Notes: generated from the sequence alone by a model not told the origin. DNA of 64,000 nucleotides from Chryseobacterium sp. G0162 (GCF_003815715.1 NZ_CP033922.1:62001-126000), one strand, 5' to 3'; positions 1 through 8,627 are shown, counted from the stretch's first letter. Numbers and translations are program-made.

Positions 1-386
1 ATAGTGAATGTTTATAGAGAATAAGCCATAGACCACCCTGTTTAACCGGCCATGGTGCATTGGAATGAGGTCGAGGTTATTTATCAACATCTTCTTTTTC
101 ATCCAAAGACTTTGATTCACTTGACCCCCTTCTGTCTGAGAAAAACAGTCAGAACAACATACAGCATCATTTGTAAAAATTCACTTTCCTAGTTTTCAAA
201 AGTGGCCTGAACAAAATGGCCGCTGTGTAGATATTCTCCGATACTTAAAAGATGCTGTCCTTCTTCAGCCAATTCTTTGTTTTCAGTTTTCCAACCCGTC
301 ATGACCTGCCCGTACAGGCAGACAAACATCAATATAAAAAGAATAATACTTAAACTGTTTCGGTAAAAGAAATTATGTTTAATCAT
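1..386 (-). pseudogene. DUF6766 family membrane protein, decayed, runs off left edge
   Basis: The first 65 codons start at 386 and give one hydrophobic segment followed by TGWKTENKEL, GEYLHSGHF and ATFEN, which I recognise as the DUF6766 start. The frame then hits TAG at 189-191 exactly where the family has the Trp of ENWESEF; reading on gives ESEFLQM and VLTVFLRQKG. A run of five G (complement of 125-129) then shifts frame; one base fewer restores GSSESKSLDEKEDVD. A TAA follows at 77-79, and the same frame continues as APWPVKQGGLWL and LYKHSL up to base 1, again typical of the family. At least two stops and one frameshift make this a pseudogene. Family function is unknown. The remaining 3' part lies outside the window. 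Confidence 0.8.
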
Positions 387-490
387 TGATACTTGATTTT
401 ATTGGATTGATTTTTATTCTCTTAAAATAGGATTTGCATCGGTGAATATTTATTTTTTAACCCAATTGCTTACTGATCTTGCATTAACTA

Positions 491-681
491 TTAAAATTTC
501 TCTACACGCTTTTCCATAATTTGAAATAATGACCAGGCAACCTTTACTTTTTTATCGCTCTTACGTATGAATGTAATACAATTGGGATCATCAAAAAATT
601 GACTTGTGAGGCATAATCAAATTGTTTTCTTGCTTCCATTAATTTTGGTAAGGTACCAACTTTACGGATTTCAACATTTAT
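491..681 (-). pseudogene. Unidentified gene fragment with one frameshift
   Basis: Directly after the original stop of the neighbouring dehydrogenase (TAG at 682-684) an open stretch reads VGTLPKLMEARKQFDYASQV. At a run of six T (about 610) it loses frame; one more T gives FFDDPNCITFIRKSDKKVKV, ending with EKRVEKF and TAA at 491-493. The residue composition looks like real protein in both halves, joined by a one-base slip. I do not recognise the family. Bases 387-490 show nothing further. Confidence 0.35.
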
Positions 682-699
682 CTATCCGTTGACTATTAA

Positions 700-1434
700 T
701 CAACCGTTCGGATGGAGAACCTGCCCCGTCATCTGTGCTGAAGCATCGGTAGCTAAAAACAGATAACTTGAAGCAATCTCATCCGTATTGGCATTTCTTT
801 CCAATGGAGGTTTGCTTTGATCGTCTTCTTCTTCACCAAAAGTTTTCTCAGTAAGTGGTGTCGCTACCGGTCCAGGTGCTACTGCATTGACCCGAATCCC
901 TTTAGGTTTCGCCTGTAATGCCAGCGATCTCGTAAAAGAAACAATTGCCCCTTTTGTAGCTGAATAATCTAATAATTCTTCATGCCCAATATAAGCGACT
1001 GCGGAGGTCGTATTAACAATGGAACTCCCTTTTTTTAAATTGGGAAAAACTTCCTTGGTAAGTAAAATCATTCCAATGATATTGGAATTAAATGTCTTTC
1101 TGATGCTTGCTTCTGTAAGGTCAATAATATTATCTGCAGGAATTTGTGTTCCTGCATTATTTACTAGAATATCAATTTTCCCAAACTCAGCAACTGTTTT
1201 TGAGACGGTTACTTTACAAAAATCTATATCATTGATATCTCCGCCAAAACATATAGCACGCCTGCCTAGAGCTTCAATTTCCAATTTTGTTTTTTCTGCA
1301 TCTTTGTCGTCTTTATAATAGATAAAAGAAATATCCGCACCTTCTTTGGCAAATAATAAGGCAATTGCTTTACCTATTCCGTTGTCTGCTCCTGTAATGA
1401 GCACTGATTTATTCTGCAATTGCAACCTCTCCAT
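700..1434 (-). CDS. SDR family oxidoreductase (YghA/GDH-like), late premature stop
   Basis: This is a classical short-chain dehydrogenase of 244 residues. The NAD(P)-binding motif TGADNGIG is at 14-21, NNAG at 92-95, and the catalytic Ser144, Tyr157 and Lys161 (YSATK) are in place, so the fold and active site are complete. It ends HPNG then TGA at 700-702. Reading through the TGA gives LIVNG and TAG at 682-684, which is the usual end of this family (HPNGG..VNG). The TGA therefore replaces a Gly codon and removes about six C-terminal residues, which in this fold help the subunit interface. The substrate is unknown; relatives are sugar or general-stress alcohol dehydrogenases. It lies 11 bases downstream of the next SDR gene on the same strand. 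Confidence 0.85.
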   Translation of the reverse strand: MERLQLQNKSVLITGADNGIGKAIALLFAKEGADISFIYYKDDKDAEKTKLEIEALGRRAICFGGDINDIDFCKVTVSKTVAEFGKIDILVNNAGTQIPADNIIDLTEASIRKTFNSNIIGMILLTKEVFPNLKKGSSIVNTTSAVAYIGHEELLDYSATKGAIVSFTRSLALQAKPKGIRVNAVAPGPVATPLTEKTFGEEEDDQSKPPLERNANTDEIASSYLFLATDASAQMTGQVLHPNG

Positions 1435-1445
1435 ACTATTAAAAT

Positions 1446-2240
1446 TTATACATCTTGTGGTTCCTGCATTTTTCTCATACGATATGCTGCCATGCTATCG
1501 CTTGCCAGATTAGACATGGCTACCGTTAATTTATTTTTCAACCCCGAGATTATTTTATCCTCTCCATTCATCAGAGCATCATAGCCATCCTTAGCCACTT
1601 CTTCCGGAGTGCTGAAACTCTCTTTATCTTCCATAATCTTACTTCTGTTCATCTGTGCTTTGTTGAAAAAATCCGTATCGGTCGGTCCTGGAAGAAGTGC
1701 AGTAACCGTAATTCCGGTATCTTTTAATTCTTCACGAATCGCCTCAGACCATGATAAGATAAAAGCTTTACTTCCGTGATAAACTGATTGCCATGGACCG
1801 GGTGCTTTACTTGCGATTGAAGCCAGATTTAGTATTTTTCCTGATCCTTTACCGATACGATCCTTTAGGAAAAGTTTGGTTAAAATCAGAACTGCATTTA
1901 TATTGAGCCTGACAATATCCAATTCCCGATGTATATCTGTATCTTCAAATTTTCCATAGAAGCCCTGTCCTGCGTCATTCACCAATATTTCCGGACTAAT
2001 ATCGTTGAGTCTAAGTTCGGCATACATAGAAAAAACATCATCTTCTTTAAAGAGATTTTTTGCCTGGGTTACCACCTTAACACCATATTTTTTAAATTCA
2101 TTGGCTTTTTCAAGCAGTTGATCATGACTGCGCGATACAATAACCAGATGGTAGCCATTTTTTGCGAATAATTTCGCCAGTTCATATCCGATTCCACTGG
2201 TTGCAACGGTGATCAGTACATATTGATTTTTGATTTCCAT
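1446..2240 (-). CDS. SDR family NAD(P)-dependent oxidoreductase (DltE/YqjQ-like)
   Basis: 264 residues with the short-chain dehydrogenase pattern: a glycine-rich start, NDAG near residue 90, the ASIAS serine region near 145 and YHGSK as catalytic Tyr/Lys near 160. The C-terminal extension past residue 220 is typical of the DltE-like group, which acts on undefined ketones or acyl compounds in the cytoplasm. The cofactor motif reads ITVATSGIG, with Val where nearly all relatives have Gly (ITGATSGIG), a single-base GGT-to-GTT type change. This could weaken NADP binding. NDAG instead of NNAG is, as I recall, usual in this subgroup. It is in a tight minus-strand run with the CinA-like gene upstream (5-base gap) and the SDR downstream. 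Confidence 0.83.
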   Translation of the reverse strand: MEIKNQYVLITVATSGIGYELAKLFAKNGYHLVIVSRSHDQLLEKANEFKKYGVKVVTQAKNLFKEDDVFSMYAELRLNDISPEILVNDAGQGFYGKFEDTDIHRELDIVRLNINAVLILTKLFLKDRIGKGSGKILNLASIASKAPGPWQSVYHGSKAFILSWSEAIREELKDTGITVTALLPGPTDTDFFNKAQMNRSKIMEDKESFSTPEEVAKDGYDALMNGEDKIISGLKNKLTVAMSNLASDSMAAYRMRKMQEPQDV

Positions 2241-2245
2241 ATCGT

Positions 2246-2746
2246 TTATTTTAAAATAATTATTTGATTAAGTTCACATTTAAAGCATCCGAGAATAAAT
2301 TCTGCGTAATACAGCTGGGCTGTTGAAGTCTTTGTTTTATGGTGCAGTTCCAGTTTTTTGGATAAAATGATTTCATTTTTGTAGGCAAATGAAAAATGCG
2401 CGAAAATTTTTTGATCCGATTCTTTCACAGAAGTTGCATATCCCGTAACAGATATTCCCCAGTCTGTATTGAATAATGCACTAACATTCAACGCCATTTC
2501 ATCGGCAACTTCCTTAGAAACACAATCACACTTTATCGCTTCCTGCTCATCAACTTTCAAAAGTTTTACTTTTTCCTCAAGAGTATAGGCAGTTATGCCG
2601 CCTTTAAAAAATTCAGAGGCATCTTTCATCTGCGAAAATGAAAACTGCAAGCAGCCAGCAGTAACACTTTCTGCTACAGAAACTGATTCATGGGCAGATT
2701 TCAGCGCCCAGCCGATATAATCCAACAAAGACTTTTTAAATTCCAT
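2246..2746 (-). CDS. CinA family protein (PncC-type nicotinamide-nucleotide amidohydrolase domain)
   Basis: 166 residues covering only the C-terminal CinA/PncC domain, without the N-terminal COG1058 part. Recognisable blocks are AESVTAG near residue 25, FFKGGITAYTLEEK near 45-58, VSKEVADEMA near 80, and ISVTGYA near 98. PncC enzymes deamidate NMN to nicotinate mononucleotide in the pyridine nucleotide cycle; stand-alone Bacteroidetes members of this kind are poorly characterised. The loop reads AESVTAG rather than AESCTGG, so activity is uncertain. It is followed five bases later by the SDR gene and probably shares its transcript. Confidence 0.75.
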   Translation of the reverse strand: MEFKKSLLDYIGWALKSAHESVSVAESVTAGCLQFSFSQMKDASEFFKGGITAYTLEEKVKLLKVDEQEAIKCDCVSKEVADEMALNVSALFNTDWGISVTGYATSVKESDQKIFAHFSFAYKNEIILSKKLELHHKTKTSTAQLYYAEFILGCFKCELNQIIILK

Positions 2747-2802
2747 GAGAATACATTTTAATTTATTAAGAATACGTCTCTCCTAATACTATGGAGATTT
2801 AC

Positions 2803-4017
2803 TTATCTCCAGGGATCAAGCACGACTTTTACACATCCGTCCTGCTTTTTATCAAATAATTCATATTCTTTTGCCACCTCATCAAGGGAAAGGCGGTGCG
2901 TTATGATATCATCGAGTTTTACCTGCCCGGTTTCTACATATTTCATTAATTTATCAATGATTGCATGAACCGGAGATTGCCCCGCTTTAAGCGTAATGCC
3001 TTTATCAAAAAGCTGACCTACCCTAAAATTGTCATAATTCATGGGATAGACTCCTAATATGGAAACAAAACCTCCACGTCTTACTCCATTCATACACGCA
3101 TCCAGCACTTTGATAGAACCTTTTTCAAAATTGACAACTGCCTTTGCTCTATCCATCAGATTTCTGTCCGGTTCAAAACCTACAGCATCTATGCATAAAT
3201 CGGCACCTCTGCCATTGGTCATGCTTCTGATTTCGTCAACAGTCTGTTTAGCATCTTCCCAAAGAATGGTTTCGCATCCTGTAAGATTTTTTATCTGGTC
3301 CAGTCTATATTGAAGGGTATCAATAACAATTACTTTTTTTGCATGATGAAGAATAGCACTTTTTACGGCCATTGATCCCACAGGCCCTGCACCGAAAATA
3401 GCTACCGTTTCTCCACCTTTAAGATCCGCCCACATTACGCCGGTATAGCCTGTAGGAAAAATATCGGTAAGAAAAAGCACCTGTTCATCAGTCAATGAAT
3501 CAGAAACATTTCTAGGCCCGAAATTAGCATAAGGAACTCTTACATATTGTGCCTGCCCGCCATTATACCCACCATACAGATCGGTATAACCAAACATTCC
3601 CCCTCCTTTTTCAGTAACCAAGCCTCCTTCGGGACCATAATTTTCTATATTGGAGTTTTCACAACCTGATGGTAAATCATGCTGGCAGAAATAACACCCT
3701 CCGCATGCAATCGGAAATAGTACAATAACTCTGTAACCCGCTTGTAGATGATTGATGTTTTTTCCTAATTCCTCCACAATTCCCATAAACTCATGTCCCA
3801 TTACCATAGGACGCGGCTGAGGAATTCCTCCCGAATACATGTGAAGGTCACTACCACAGATTGCGGTGGAAGTTACACGAAGAATGATATCATTTTGATC
3901 TTCAATCTTTGGATCATCGACGGTATCGCAGGTAATGTTACCCGGTGAATGAAAAACCTCTGCTTCTATATTGTTATATTTTATGGTTTGGTGTTTATTC
4001 GTTATCCATGTGGTCAT
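2803..4017 (-). CDS. Zinc-dependent alcohol dehydrogenase (formaldehyde dehydrogenase-like)
   Basis: 404 residues of the medium-chain dehydrogenase family. Catalytic zinc ligands are visible as Cys54 (AICGSDLH), His75 and Glu76 (GHEFMG); structural zinc cysteines are 105, 108, 111 and 119. The NAD-binding loop GAGPVG is at 209-214. The length and the long insert near 120-170 match the glutathione-independent formaldehyde dehydrogenase-like group rather than simple ethanol dehydrogenases. The likely reaction is NAD-dependent oxidation of small aldehydes or alcohols in the cytoplasm. It heads the minus-strand run with CinA and the two SDR genes (56-base gap), consistent with a detoxification group. 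Confidence 0.88.
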   Translation of the reverse strand: MTTWITNKHQTIKYNNIEAEVFHSPGNITCDTVDDPKIEDQNDIILRVTSTAICGSDLHMYSGGIPQPRPMVMGHEFMGIVEELGKNINHLQAGYRVIVLFPIACGGCYFCQHDLPSGCENSNIENYGPEGGLVTEKGGGMFGYTDLYGGYNGGQAQYVRVPYANFGPRNVSDSLTDEQVLFLTDIFPTGYTGVMWADLKGGETVAIFGAGPVGSMAVKSAILHHAKKVIVIDTLQYRLDQIKNLTGCETILWEDAKQTVDEIRSMTNGRGADLCIDAVGFEPDRNLMDRAKAVVNFEKGSIKVLDACMNGVRRGGFVSILGVYPMNYDNFRVGQLFDKGITLKAGQSPVHAIIDKLMKYVETGQVKLDDIITHRLSLDEVAKEYELFDKKQDGCVKVVLDPWR

Positions 4018-4141
4018 CAGACTCTAAAAATCTGATGTGTTGGCCACTTCAAATTGTAATTTGATTAAAATGGCTGACGCAAGATCTGGCTAAAGTTTTT
4101 ATACCTCAGCAATGGTAGAGGATATCCCCCTCCCTGAACAA

Positions 4142-4338
4142 CTAAAGATAGTGTACCAACAATAAATAAATCAGGCAAAGGGAACTTAAACTTATCCCAA
4201 GAATGCTTAGCATTATTCTTGTTTTTAAATTGTCGAAATTGGAGTAACCTCCTTTATTTTTATCGAACAGCATAAGGCTACAGAAGAAATTCCGAGCACT
4301 AGCACTGCTGTAGCATTGGGTAATTTGGAATTTCTCAT
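4142..4338 (-). pseudogene. CCC-motif membrane protein remnant
   Basis: An ATG at 4338 opens a 37-codon frame reading KLPNATAVLVLGISSVALCC, the characteristic N-terminus of the Bacteroidetes CCC-motif membrane proteins. It ends at 4225. In a second frame the sequence continues as GGYSNFDNLKTRIMLSILGI and a last hydrophobic helix, to TAG at 4142-4144, matching the family C-terminus (a YSNY..LKTG motif and a final membrane helix). The middle segment, which normally holds the second Cys-rich helix and the NKDLKLY region, is missing, so an internal deletion with frame loss is likely. Function of the family is unknown. Confidence 0.65.
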
Positions 4339-4510
4339 GATGATAAGTTTTGAAGCCAAGTAGATTATTCTAGCAATAAAATGCAGACGGCATTAATGAT
4401 TACACACTGTCTTTATGAACATTAATTTTCTGGGTTATAAATAAATAATTTAAACCATCGAACCGTCAGCATCAGATTTTCAGAAATAATATAAAGTCCT
4501 TGGAATAATA

Positions 4511-4541
4511 TCCGATAACCCTTTCAAGGCAGATTACCGGA
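4511..4541 (-). terminator. Hairpin downstream of the DUF4142 gene
   Basis: TCCGATAA at 4511-4518 pairs with TTACCGGA at 4534-4541 through eight base pairs with one G-U. On the minus strand a moderately T-rich stretch follows. It sits 14 bases after the lipoprotein stop. The weak T tract keeps confidence low. Confidence 0.35.
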
Positions 4542-4554
4542 TGTTTATTCGACA

Positions 4555-5166
4555 TTATTTTACAGCATCTTTTGCTTTTTTAGATTCCATTAAATGATGA
4601 TCTAAAGTGGGAAGCGTTTTAGTGGCAAAATTTTTCAGAGAGGATTCGGAACCTTCAGCAGCTTCTTTCTTGAAATCAGCTATTGTTTTTTCATGATCCT
4701 TAACCATCATATCGGTATACATACGATCAAAATCAGCTCCTTTTTTTGCCTTCAGATCATCGTATATCTTCTGTTGGTCTGCATCTAAGCCGGTAGGCAG
4801 AGTGTAAGCGGTTTTAGAGGCCCACTGCTTTAATTCTTCGTTGGCTTTGGAGTGATCCTTTACCATCATTTCACCCAGTTTTTTAACTGTTGGGTTGGTC
4901 GCATTTTGGGATGCCCATTCTCCCGCCATCACTTCCATCATTCCTCCTTTTGCTGCTGCATTAGCAAATTTTCGATCCTGATCATTTAATGATGTTGCTT
5001 CAGAAGAGGTTTGGGAAGTTGAAAGAGAATCTCCAGGCATTGCACCCGAATCAACAGGAGCAGATATTTCGCTGTGATCAGCTGTATGATCAACAGTAGT
5101 GGTTTCTTTTTTGTTACATGCCGTTATTGCAGCAATGGCTGCAATGATTAGAATTGTCTTTTTCAT
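4555..5166 (-). CDS. DUF4142 domain-containing lipoprotein
   Basis: 203 residues. The N-terminus MKKTILIIAAIAAITAC is a lipoprotein signal with Cys17 as the lipid-modified residue. A low-complexity Ser/Thr/Asp linker runs to about 60, then a helical DUF4142 domain follows, with the repeated elements MVKDHSKANEEL and MVKDHEKTIADF (about 100-115 and 150-165). DUF4142 proteins have a four-helix ferritin-like appearance and are common beside catalase and other stress genes; their reaction is not established. It lies 54 bases downstream of katE on the same strand, so co-expression in oxidative or stationary-phase stress is plausible. Confidence 0.85.
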   Translation of the reverse strand: MKKTILIIAAIAAITACNKKETTTVDHTADHSEISAPVDSGAMPGDSLSTSQTSSEATSLNDQDRKFANAAAKGGMMEVMAGEWASQNATNPTVKKLGEMMVKDHSKANEELKQWASKTAYTLPTGLDADQQKIYDDLKAKKGADFDRMYTDMMVKDHEKTIADFKKEAAEGSESSLKNFATKTLPTLDHHLMESKKAKDAVK

Positions 5167-5220
5167 AATATTTTAATTTGTTGGTGTTGATATGAATGTC
5201 AAGTAGTTCCTACTCATTTT

Positions 5221-7365
5221 TTATACTAATCCGTTTCTTTCTTTTTCAAACTGCCAAACCCTGTGATTAGCTATCGCCTCAACAAATAAATCATCAGAAT
5301 TAGCATCTTTAGCAGAAATTACTCCAGGATCATCATGTTTGATCGATGCCACATCTGTAAGCTTTTTGATTACTTCAGTATCAGATCCAAAGTAGACAGC
5401 TTTACAGTGACGGAATGCCTCATTAATAAAATCAACCGTCATATTTTTATTTCCAGGCTTTACAAAACCTTCTGCAGATTTTGCACCGCCACAGATATAC
5501 AGGGCATCAAAGCAAACACTTGAAGTTGTAGATAATGAATGATCCGGAATGTACGTCTGTCCGTCCGAAGATTTTACCGGCGCTACGGAATCAGCAATAT
5601 ATTGTACAACCGCGCCCTGCCCTTCTAATTTTTCTATTAAATGATCGGTAGAAGCAGCATCAAACCCATCAGTCATCATTAAGCCAATTACTCGGCTCTC
5701 AATGGTATCTTTAACGGTATTAGCCATACTCAGCGCTTCTGAAAATTTTAGGGTAGGTTTAGTTTCTGCACTTTGAAGACTTGCTGGATCGGCATCCGCA
5801 GGAATACTTTGATTGGGCTGATCGAGAATTTTAACCTCAACACCTAATCTGGATGCAACTTCCTGAGCCAAATGTTTGTTTACAAAAGCTAACTGACCAA
5901 CCATTCGTTCTCTGATGGAAGGAAGCGTTACTTTTGAAAGCTCAAAAACCAATGCATTTTGCAGATGCGTTTTTTCAAAATCAGACTGACTGTTATAAAA
6001 TAATTTTGCTTGAGAATAATGGTCTACAAAGCTGGAGCTTCTTGCCCTTACTTTATGTCCTTCTACCCGCTCCTCCTGGGAGACAAAACCTCCTTCTTTC
6101 ATCATAGCCTGAAACGGACACCCCCCACCCATTGAATTGGGTTCGTAACTTACTTTTCCTTTAACGATCTGCTGACGCATGTGTCCGTCACGCTGATTAT
6201 TGTGAATGGTTGTAATGGACCTGTTGATCGGAATTTCATGAAAATTCGGAGAGCCTAATCTGGTAAGCTGAGTATCGGTGTACGAGAAAAGTCTTCCCTG
6301 TAAAAGAGGATCATTGGTAAAATCTATGCCGGGAACAATATGACCGGGATGAAATGCTACTTGCTCTGTTTCTGCAAAGAAATTATCGGGATTTCGGTTT
6401 AATGTTAGAGTCCCTACAAGTTCCACAGGAACAAGCTCTTCCGGGATAATTTTTGTAGGATCAAGGAGATCAAAATCAAATTTGTGTTCATCTTTTTCAG
6501 GAACTACCTGCACCCCCAAATCCCACTCAGGGAAAGCTCCGTTCTCAATGGCTTCCCAAAGGTCACGTCGATGAAAATCAGGATCATTTCCTGAAATCTT
6601 CTGTGCTTCGGGCCACGCCACCGAATGGACTCCTAATTTGGGTTTAAAATGAAATTTCACAAAGTGTACATCACCCTCTTCATTGATAAATTTAAATGAA
6701 TGCACACCAAAACCTTCCATCATCCGGAAGCTTCTCGGAATCGCACGGTCACTCATCAACCACATGATCATGTGGGTACTCTCTGGCATTAATGAAATGA
6801 AATCCCAAAAAGTGTTGTGAGCCGAAGCAGCTTGCGGAATCTCGTTATCAGGTTCAGGTTTTACTGCATGGACCAGATCCGGAAATTTTATAGCGTCCTG
6901 AATAAAAAATACAGGCATATTATTACCTACCAGGTCATAAACGCCTTCTTCCGTATAAAATTTTACAGCAAATCCTCTTACATCACGAGCCAGATCGGTA
7001 CTTCCTCTACTTCCGGCAACGGTAGAAAAACGTACAAATACAGGAGTCTCTTCATCTGTATTATTTAAAAATTTAGCTTTCGTATATTTTGCCAGACTTT
7101 TATTTAATTTAAAAACACCGTGAGCACCGGAACCTCTTGCATGAACTACTCTTTCCGGAATTCGTTCGTGATCGAAATGAGTAATTTTTTCTCTGAGAAT
7201 AAAATCTTCAAGAAGAGAAGGTCCTCTTTCACCAGCTTTCAGAGAGTCCTGATTGTTATTGATCTTTAATCCCTGATTGGTCGTCAGTTTTTCATTACTG
7301 TTATCCGTTGTATGATCTTGAAGTTGATCACGTTTCGAGTTTGATCCTAAATTTTCATTTTCCAT
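5221..7365 (-). CDS. katE: Large-subunit catalase HPII type, with C-terminal DJ-1/PfpI-like domain
   Basis: 714 residues, the length of clade 2 catalases. Catalytic His75 (VVHARGSGAHG) and Asn148 (VGNNMPVFF) and the proximal heme ligand Tyr362 (RLFSYTDTQ) are spaced exactly as His128, Asn201 and Tyr415 of E. coli HPII. His339 (AFHPGH) matches HPII His392, which forms the His-Tyr crosslink there. From about residue 550 the sequence is the flavodoxin-like class I glutamine amidotransferase domain of large catalases (VIGLMMTDGFD, ALYICGGAKS), which stabilises the tetramer but lacks amidase activity. It removes hydrogen peroxide in the cytoplasm. A perfect 12-base palindrome (GGATAATTATCC, 7452-7463) and a TGA-N6-TCA palindrome (7689-7704) lie in its upstream region. 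Confidence 0.95.
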   Translation of the reverse strand: MENENLGSNSKRDQLQDHTTDNSNEKLTTNQGLKINNNQDSLKAGERGPSLLEDFILREKITHFDHERIPERVVHARGSGAHGVFKLNKSLAKYTKAKFLNNTDEETPVFVRFSTVAGSRGSTDLARDVRGFAVKFYTEEGVYDLVGNNMPVFFIQDAIKFPDLVHAVKPEPDNEIPQAASAHNTFWDFISLMPESTHMIMWLMSDRAIPRSFRMMEGFGVHSFKFINEEGDVHFVKFHFKPKLGVHSVAWPEAQKISGNDPDFHRRDLWEAIENGAFPEWDLGVQVVPEKDEHKFDFDLLDPTKIIPEELVPVELVGTLTLNRNPDNFFAETEQVAFHPGHIVPGIDFTNDPLLQGRLFSYTDTQLTRLGSPNFHEIPINRSITTIHNNQRDGHMRQQIVKGKVSYEPNSMGGGCPFQAMMKEGGFVSQEERVEGHKVRARSSSFVDHYSQAKLFYNSQSDFEKTHLQNALVFELSKVTLPSIRERMVGQLAFVNKHLAQEVASRLGVEVKILDQPNQSIPADADPASLQSAETKPTLKFSEALSMANTVKDTIESRVIGLMMTDGFDAASTDHLIEKLEGQGAVVQYIADSVAPVKSSDGQTYIPDHSLSTTSSVCFDALYICGGAKSAEGFVKPGNKNMTVDFINEAFRHCKAVYFGSDTEVIKKLTDVASIKHDDPGVISAKDANSDDLFVEAIANHRVWQFEKERNGLV

Positions 7366-7451
7366 ATTTCTTGTTTTACGATTTGATGTAGGTGAAGTAA
7401 CGTAGTATTTAAATTACAGTATCTGCAAATTCGATACAGCAGATTGTTTTA

Positions 7452-7463
7452 GGATAATTATCC
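7452..7463. promoter_or_regulatory. Perfect palindrome upstream of katE
   Basis: GGATAATTATCC is a perfect 12-base palindrome, 87 bases before the katE start codon. It could be an operator; nothing identifies the protein that would bind it. Confidence 0.3.
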
Positions 7464-7688
7464 AACTTGTTAGTATATTCTGAATAAAGTTTCTTTTGTA
7501 AAAAAAGAGAATCAACTAACTGAGTTGCGCGTATTAGAAAATAGAGTGAATTACCTCAACATTCTATAACATATTATAAATAAGCAAGCCGCACAGGCTA
7601 ATCTGTGTCAGTATTTATGTAAATCATGTTCATATTATATCTATTTTTATGGTGTATTTCAAAATTACAACTCTATAAAAATTTACCT

Positions 7689-7704
7689 TATGACTTGAGT
7701 CATA
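7689..7704. promoter_or_regulatory. Candidate Crp/Fnr operator (TATGA-N6-TCATA)
   Basis: TATGACTTGAGTCATA has perfect five-base arms separated by six bases, and the two inner bases also pair. The same arms recur at 8610-8627 in front of the Crp/Fnr genes. It is about 320 bases upstream of katE and downstream of a Crp/Fnr gene. The TGA-N6-TCA layout is the classical Crp-family geometry. Confidence 0.45.
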
Positions 7705-7882
7705 TAGCAATAATTTATCGTAGTAATTACTATAAAAAAATATAAATGTTGAAGTATTTATTGCCACTTATCTATTCCAATTATAAAGAATATGCTTTTT
7801 AAACTCTTTGATCTGGTTAAATTTATTCCAATCATCAGATAGCATCGAATTTTAATAGGATTAATAGGCATGATTGAAATAA

Positions 7883-8479
7883 TTAATAAAATATTTTTCC
7901 ACCAATATTTTTTACAATATTTTCACGTTCCATCTTTTTTAATACTCTTATCACAGTTTCTATTCTCAATCCTGTAAGTGAGGCAATTTCAAGACGGGTG
8001 TAGGGAATTTGATAACCGTATTGTTCTGTCACGTTATGATATTGCTTCAAACAGTCCATCACACAGATTATTTTACTGAAGGTGTTTGTGGATGATAAAT
8101 TATTTAACATCACATAACGGTAGTGCATTCTTTCAGAGGTATATTGATAAAGTTTAAATAATATGCTTTTATCATTGTGAATCAGATCAAAGAATCTGTC
8201 TATTCCAACTTTAATTACTGCTACATCATTCATTGCTACTGCATTGACGGGATAAGGTCTTACGGAAAATATAAAAGTTTCTCCAAGACAGTGCCCGGAT
8301 GAAGGTAAACTATGGATAAATTCTTTTCCTTCCTGATGATAATTGTTGATTTTTACATTACCATATTTTATCTGATAATAAAATTTTGGTATTTCCGATT
8401 CTCTAAATATCATATCATTTTTGTTGAATTTCACTAATTGTCCTCCATAATGAAAGAGTAAATCTTCATCAACCAGCAT
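7883..8479 (-). CDS. Crp/Fnr family transcriptional regulator (paralogue 1)
   Basis: 198 residues. An N-terminal cyclic-nucleotide-binding-type beta barrel (about 15-110; KYGNVKINNY, HCLGETFIF) is followed by a long dimer helix (about 110-140) and a winged helix-turn-helix with TRLEIASLTGLRIETVIRVL near 153-172. The phosphate-binding cassette residues of true cAMP receptors are not conserved and there is no N-terminal four-cysteine cluster, so the signal is neither cAMP nor an Fnr-type iron-sulphur cluster as far as can be seen. It is transcribed divergently from paralogue 2, with two palindromes in the shared upstream region, suggesting auto- or cross-regulation. Confidence 0.88.
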   Translation of the reverse strand: MLVDEDLLFHYGGQLVKFNKNDMIFRESEIPKFYYQIKYGNVKINNYHQEGKEFIHSLPSSGHCLGETFIFSVRPYPVNAVAMNDVAVIKVGIDRFFDLIHNDKSILFKLYQYTSERMHYRYVMLNNLSSTNTFSKIICVMDCLKQYHNVTEQYGYQIPYTRLEIASLTGLRIETVIRVLKKMERENIVKNIGGKIFY

Positions 8480-8539
8480 ATTGAAAAAATTATTACGGGG
8501 TATTAAACTTGTACTAATTAAATTGCAGAATTAAAAAAA

Positions 8540-8555
8540 AGTGACATATATCACT
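8540..8555. promoter_or_regulatory. Candidate Crp/Fnr operator (AGTGA-N6-TCACT)
   Basis: AGTGA at 8540-8544 and TCACT at 8551-8555 are perfect inverted arms six bases apart, the geometry of Crp sites (TGTGA-N6-TCACA). It sits 61 bases upstream of paralogue 1 and within the divergent promoter region. Confidence 0.5.
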
Positions 8556-8609
8556 GATAAGTGTGCAATTAACTAGCATTCAAAGGTAATGGTAAAGGAC
8601 ACTTCACAT

Positions 8610-8627
8610 GTATGACCTAAATCATAC
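8610..8627. promoter_or_regulatory. Candidate Crp/Fnr operator (GTATGA-N6-TCATAC)
   Basis: GTATGA and TCATAC form perfect six-base arms with a six-base spacer. The inner arms match the site at 7689-7704. It lies between the divergent paralogues 1 and 2. Confidence 0.5.

Larger units (their letters stand above)
7366..7882. other. 517-base intergenic region upstream of katE
   Basis: No coding stretch is convincing on either strand. It contains the palindromes at 7452-7463 and 7689-7704 and is otherwise AT-rich; it must hold the katE promoter and the end of the upstream regulator transcript. Confidence 0.6.
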
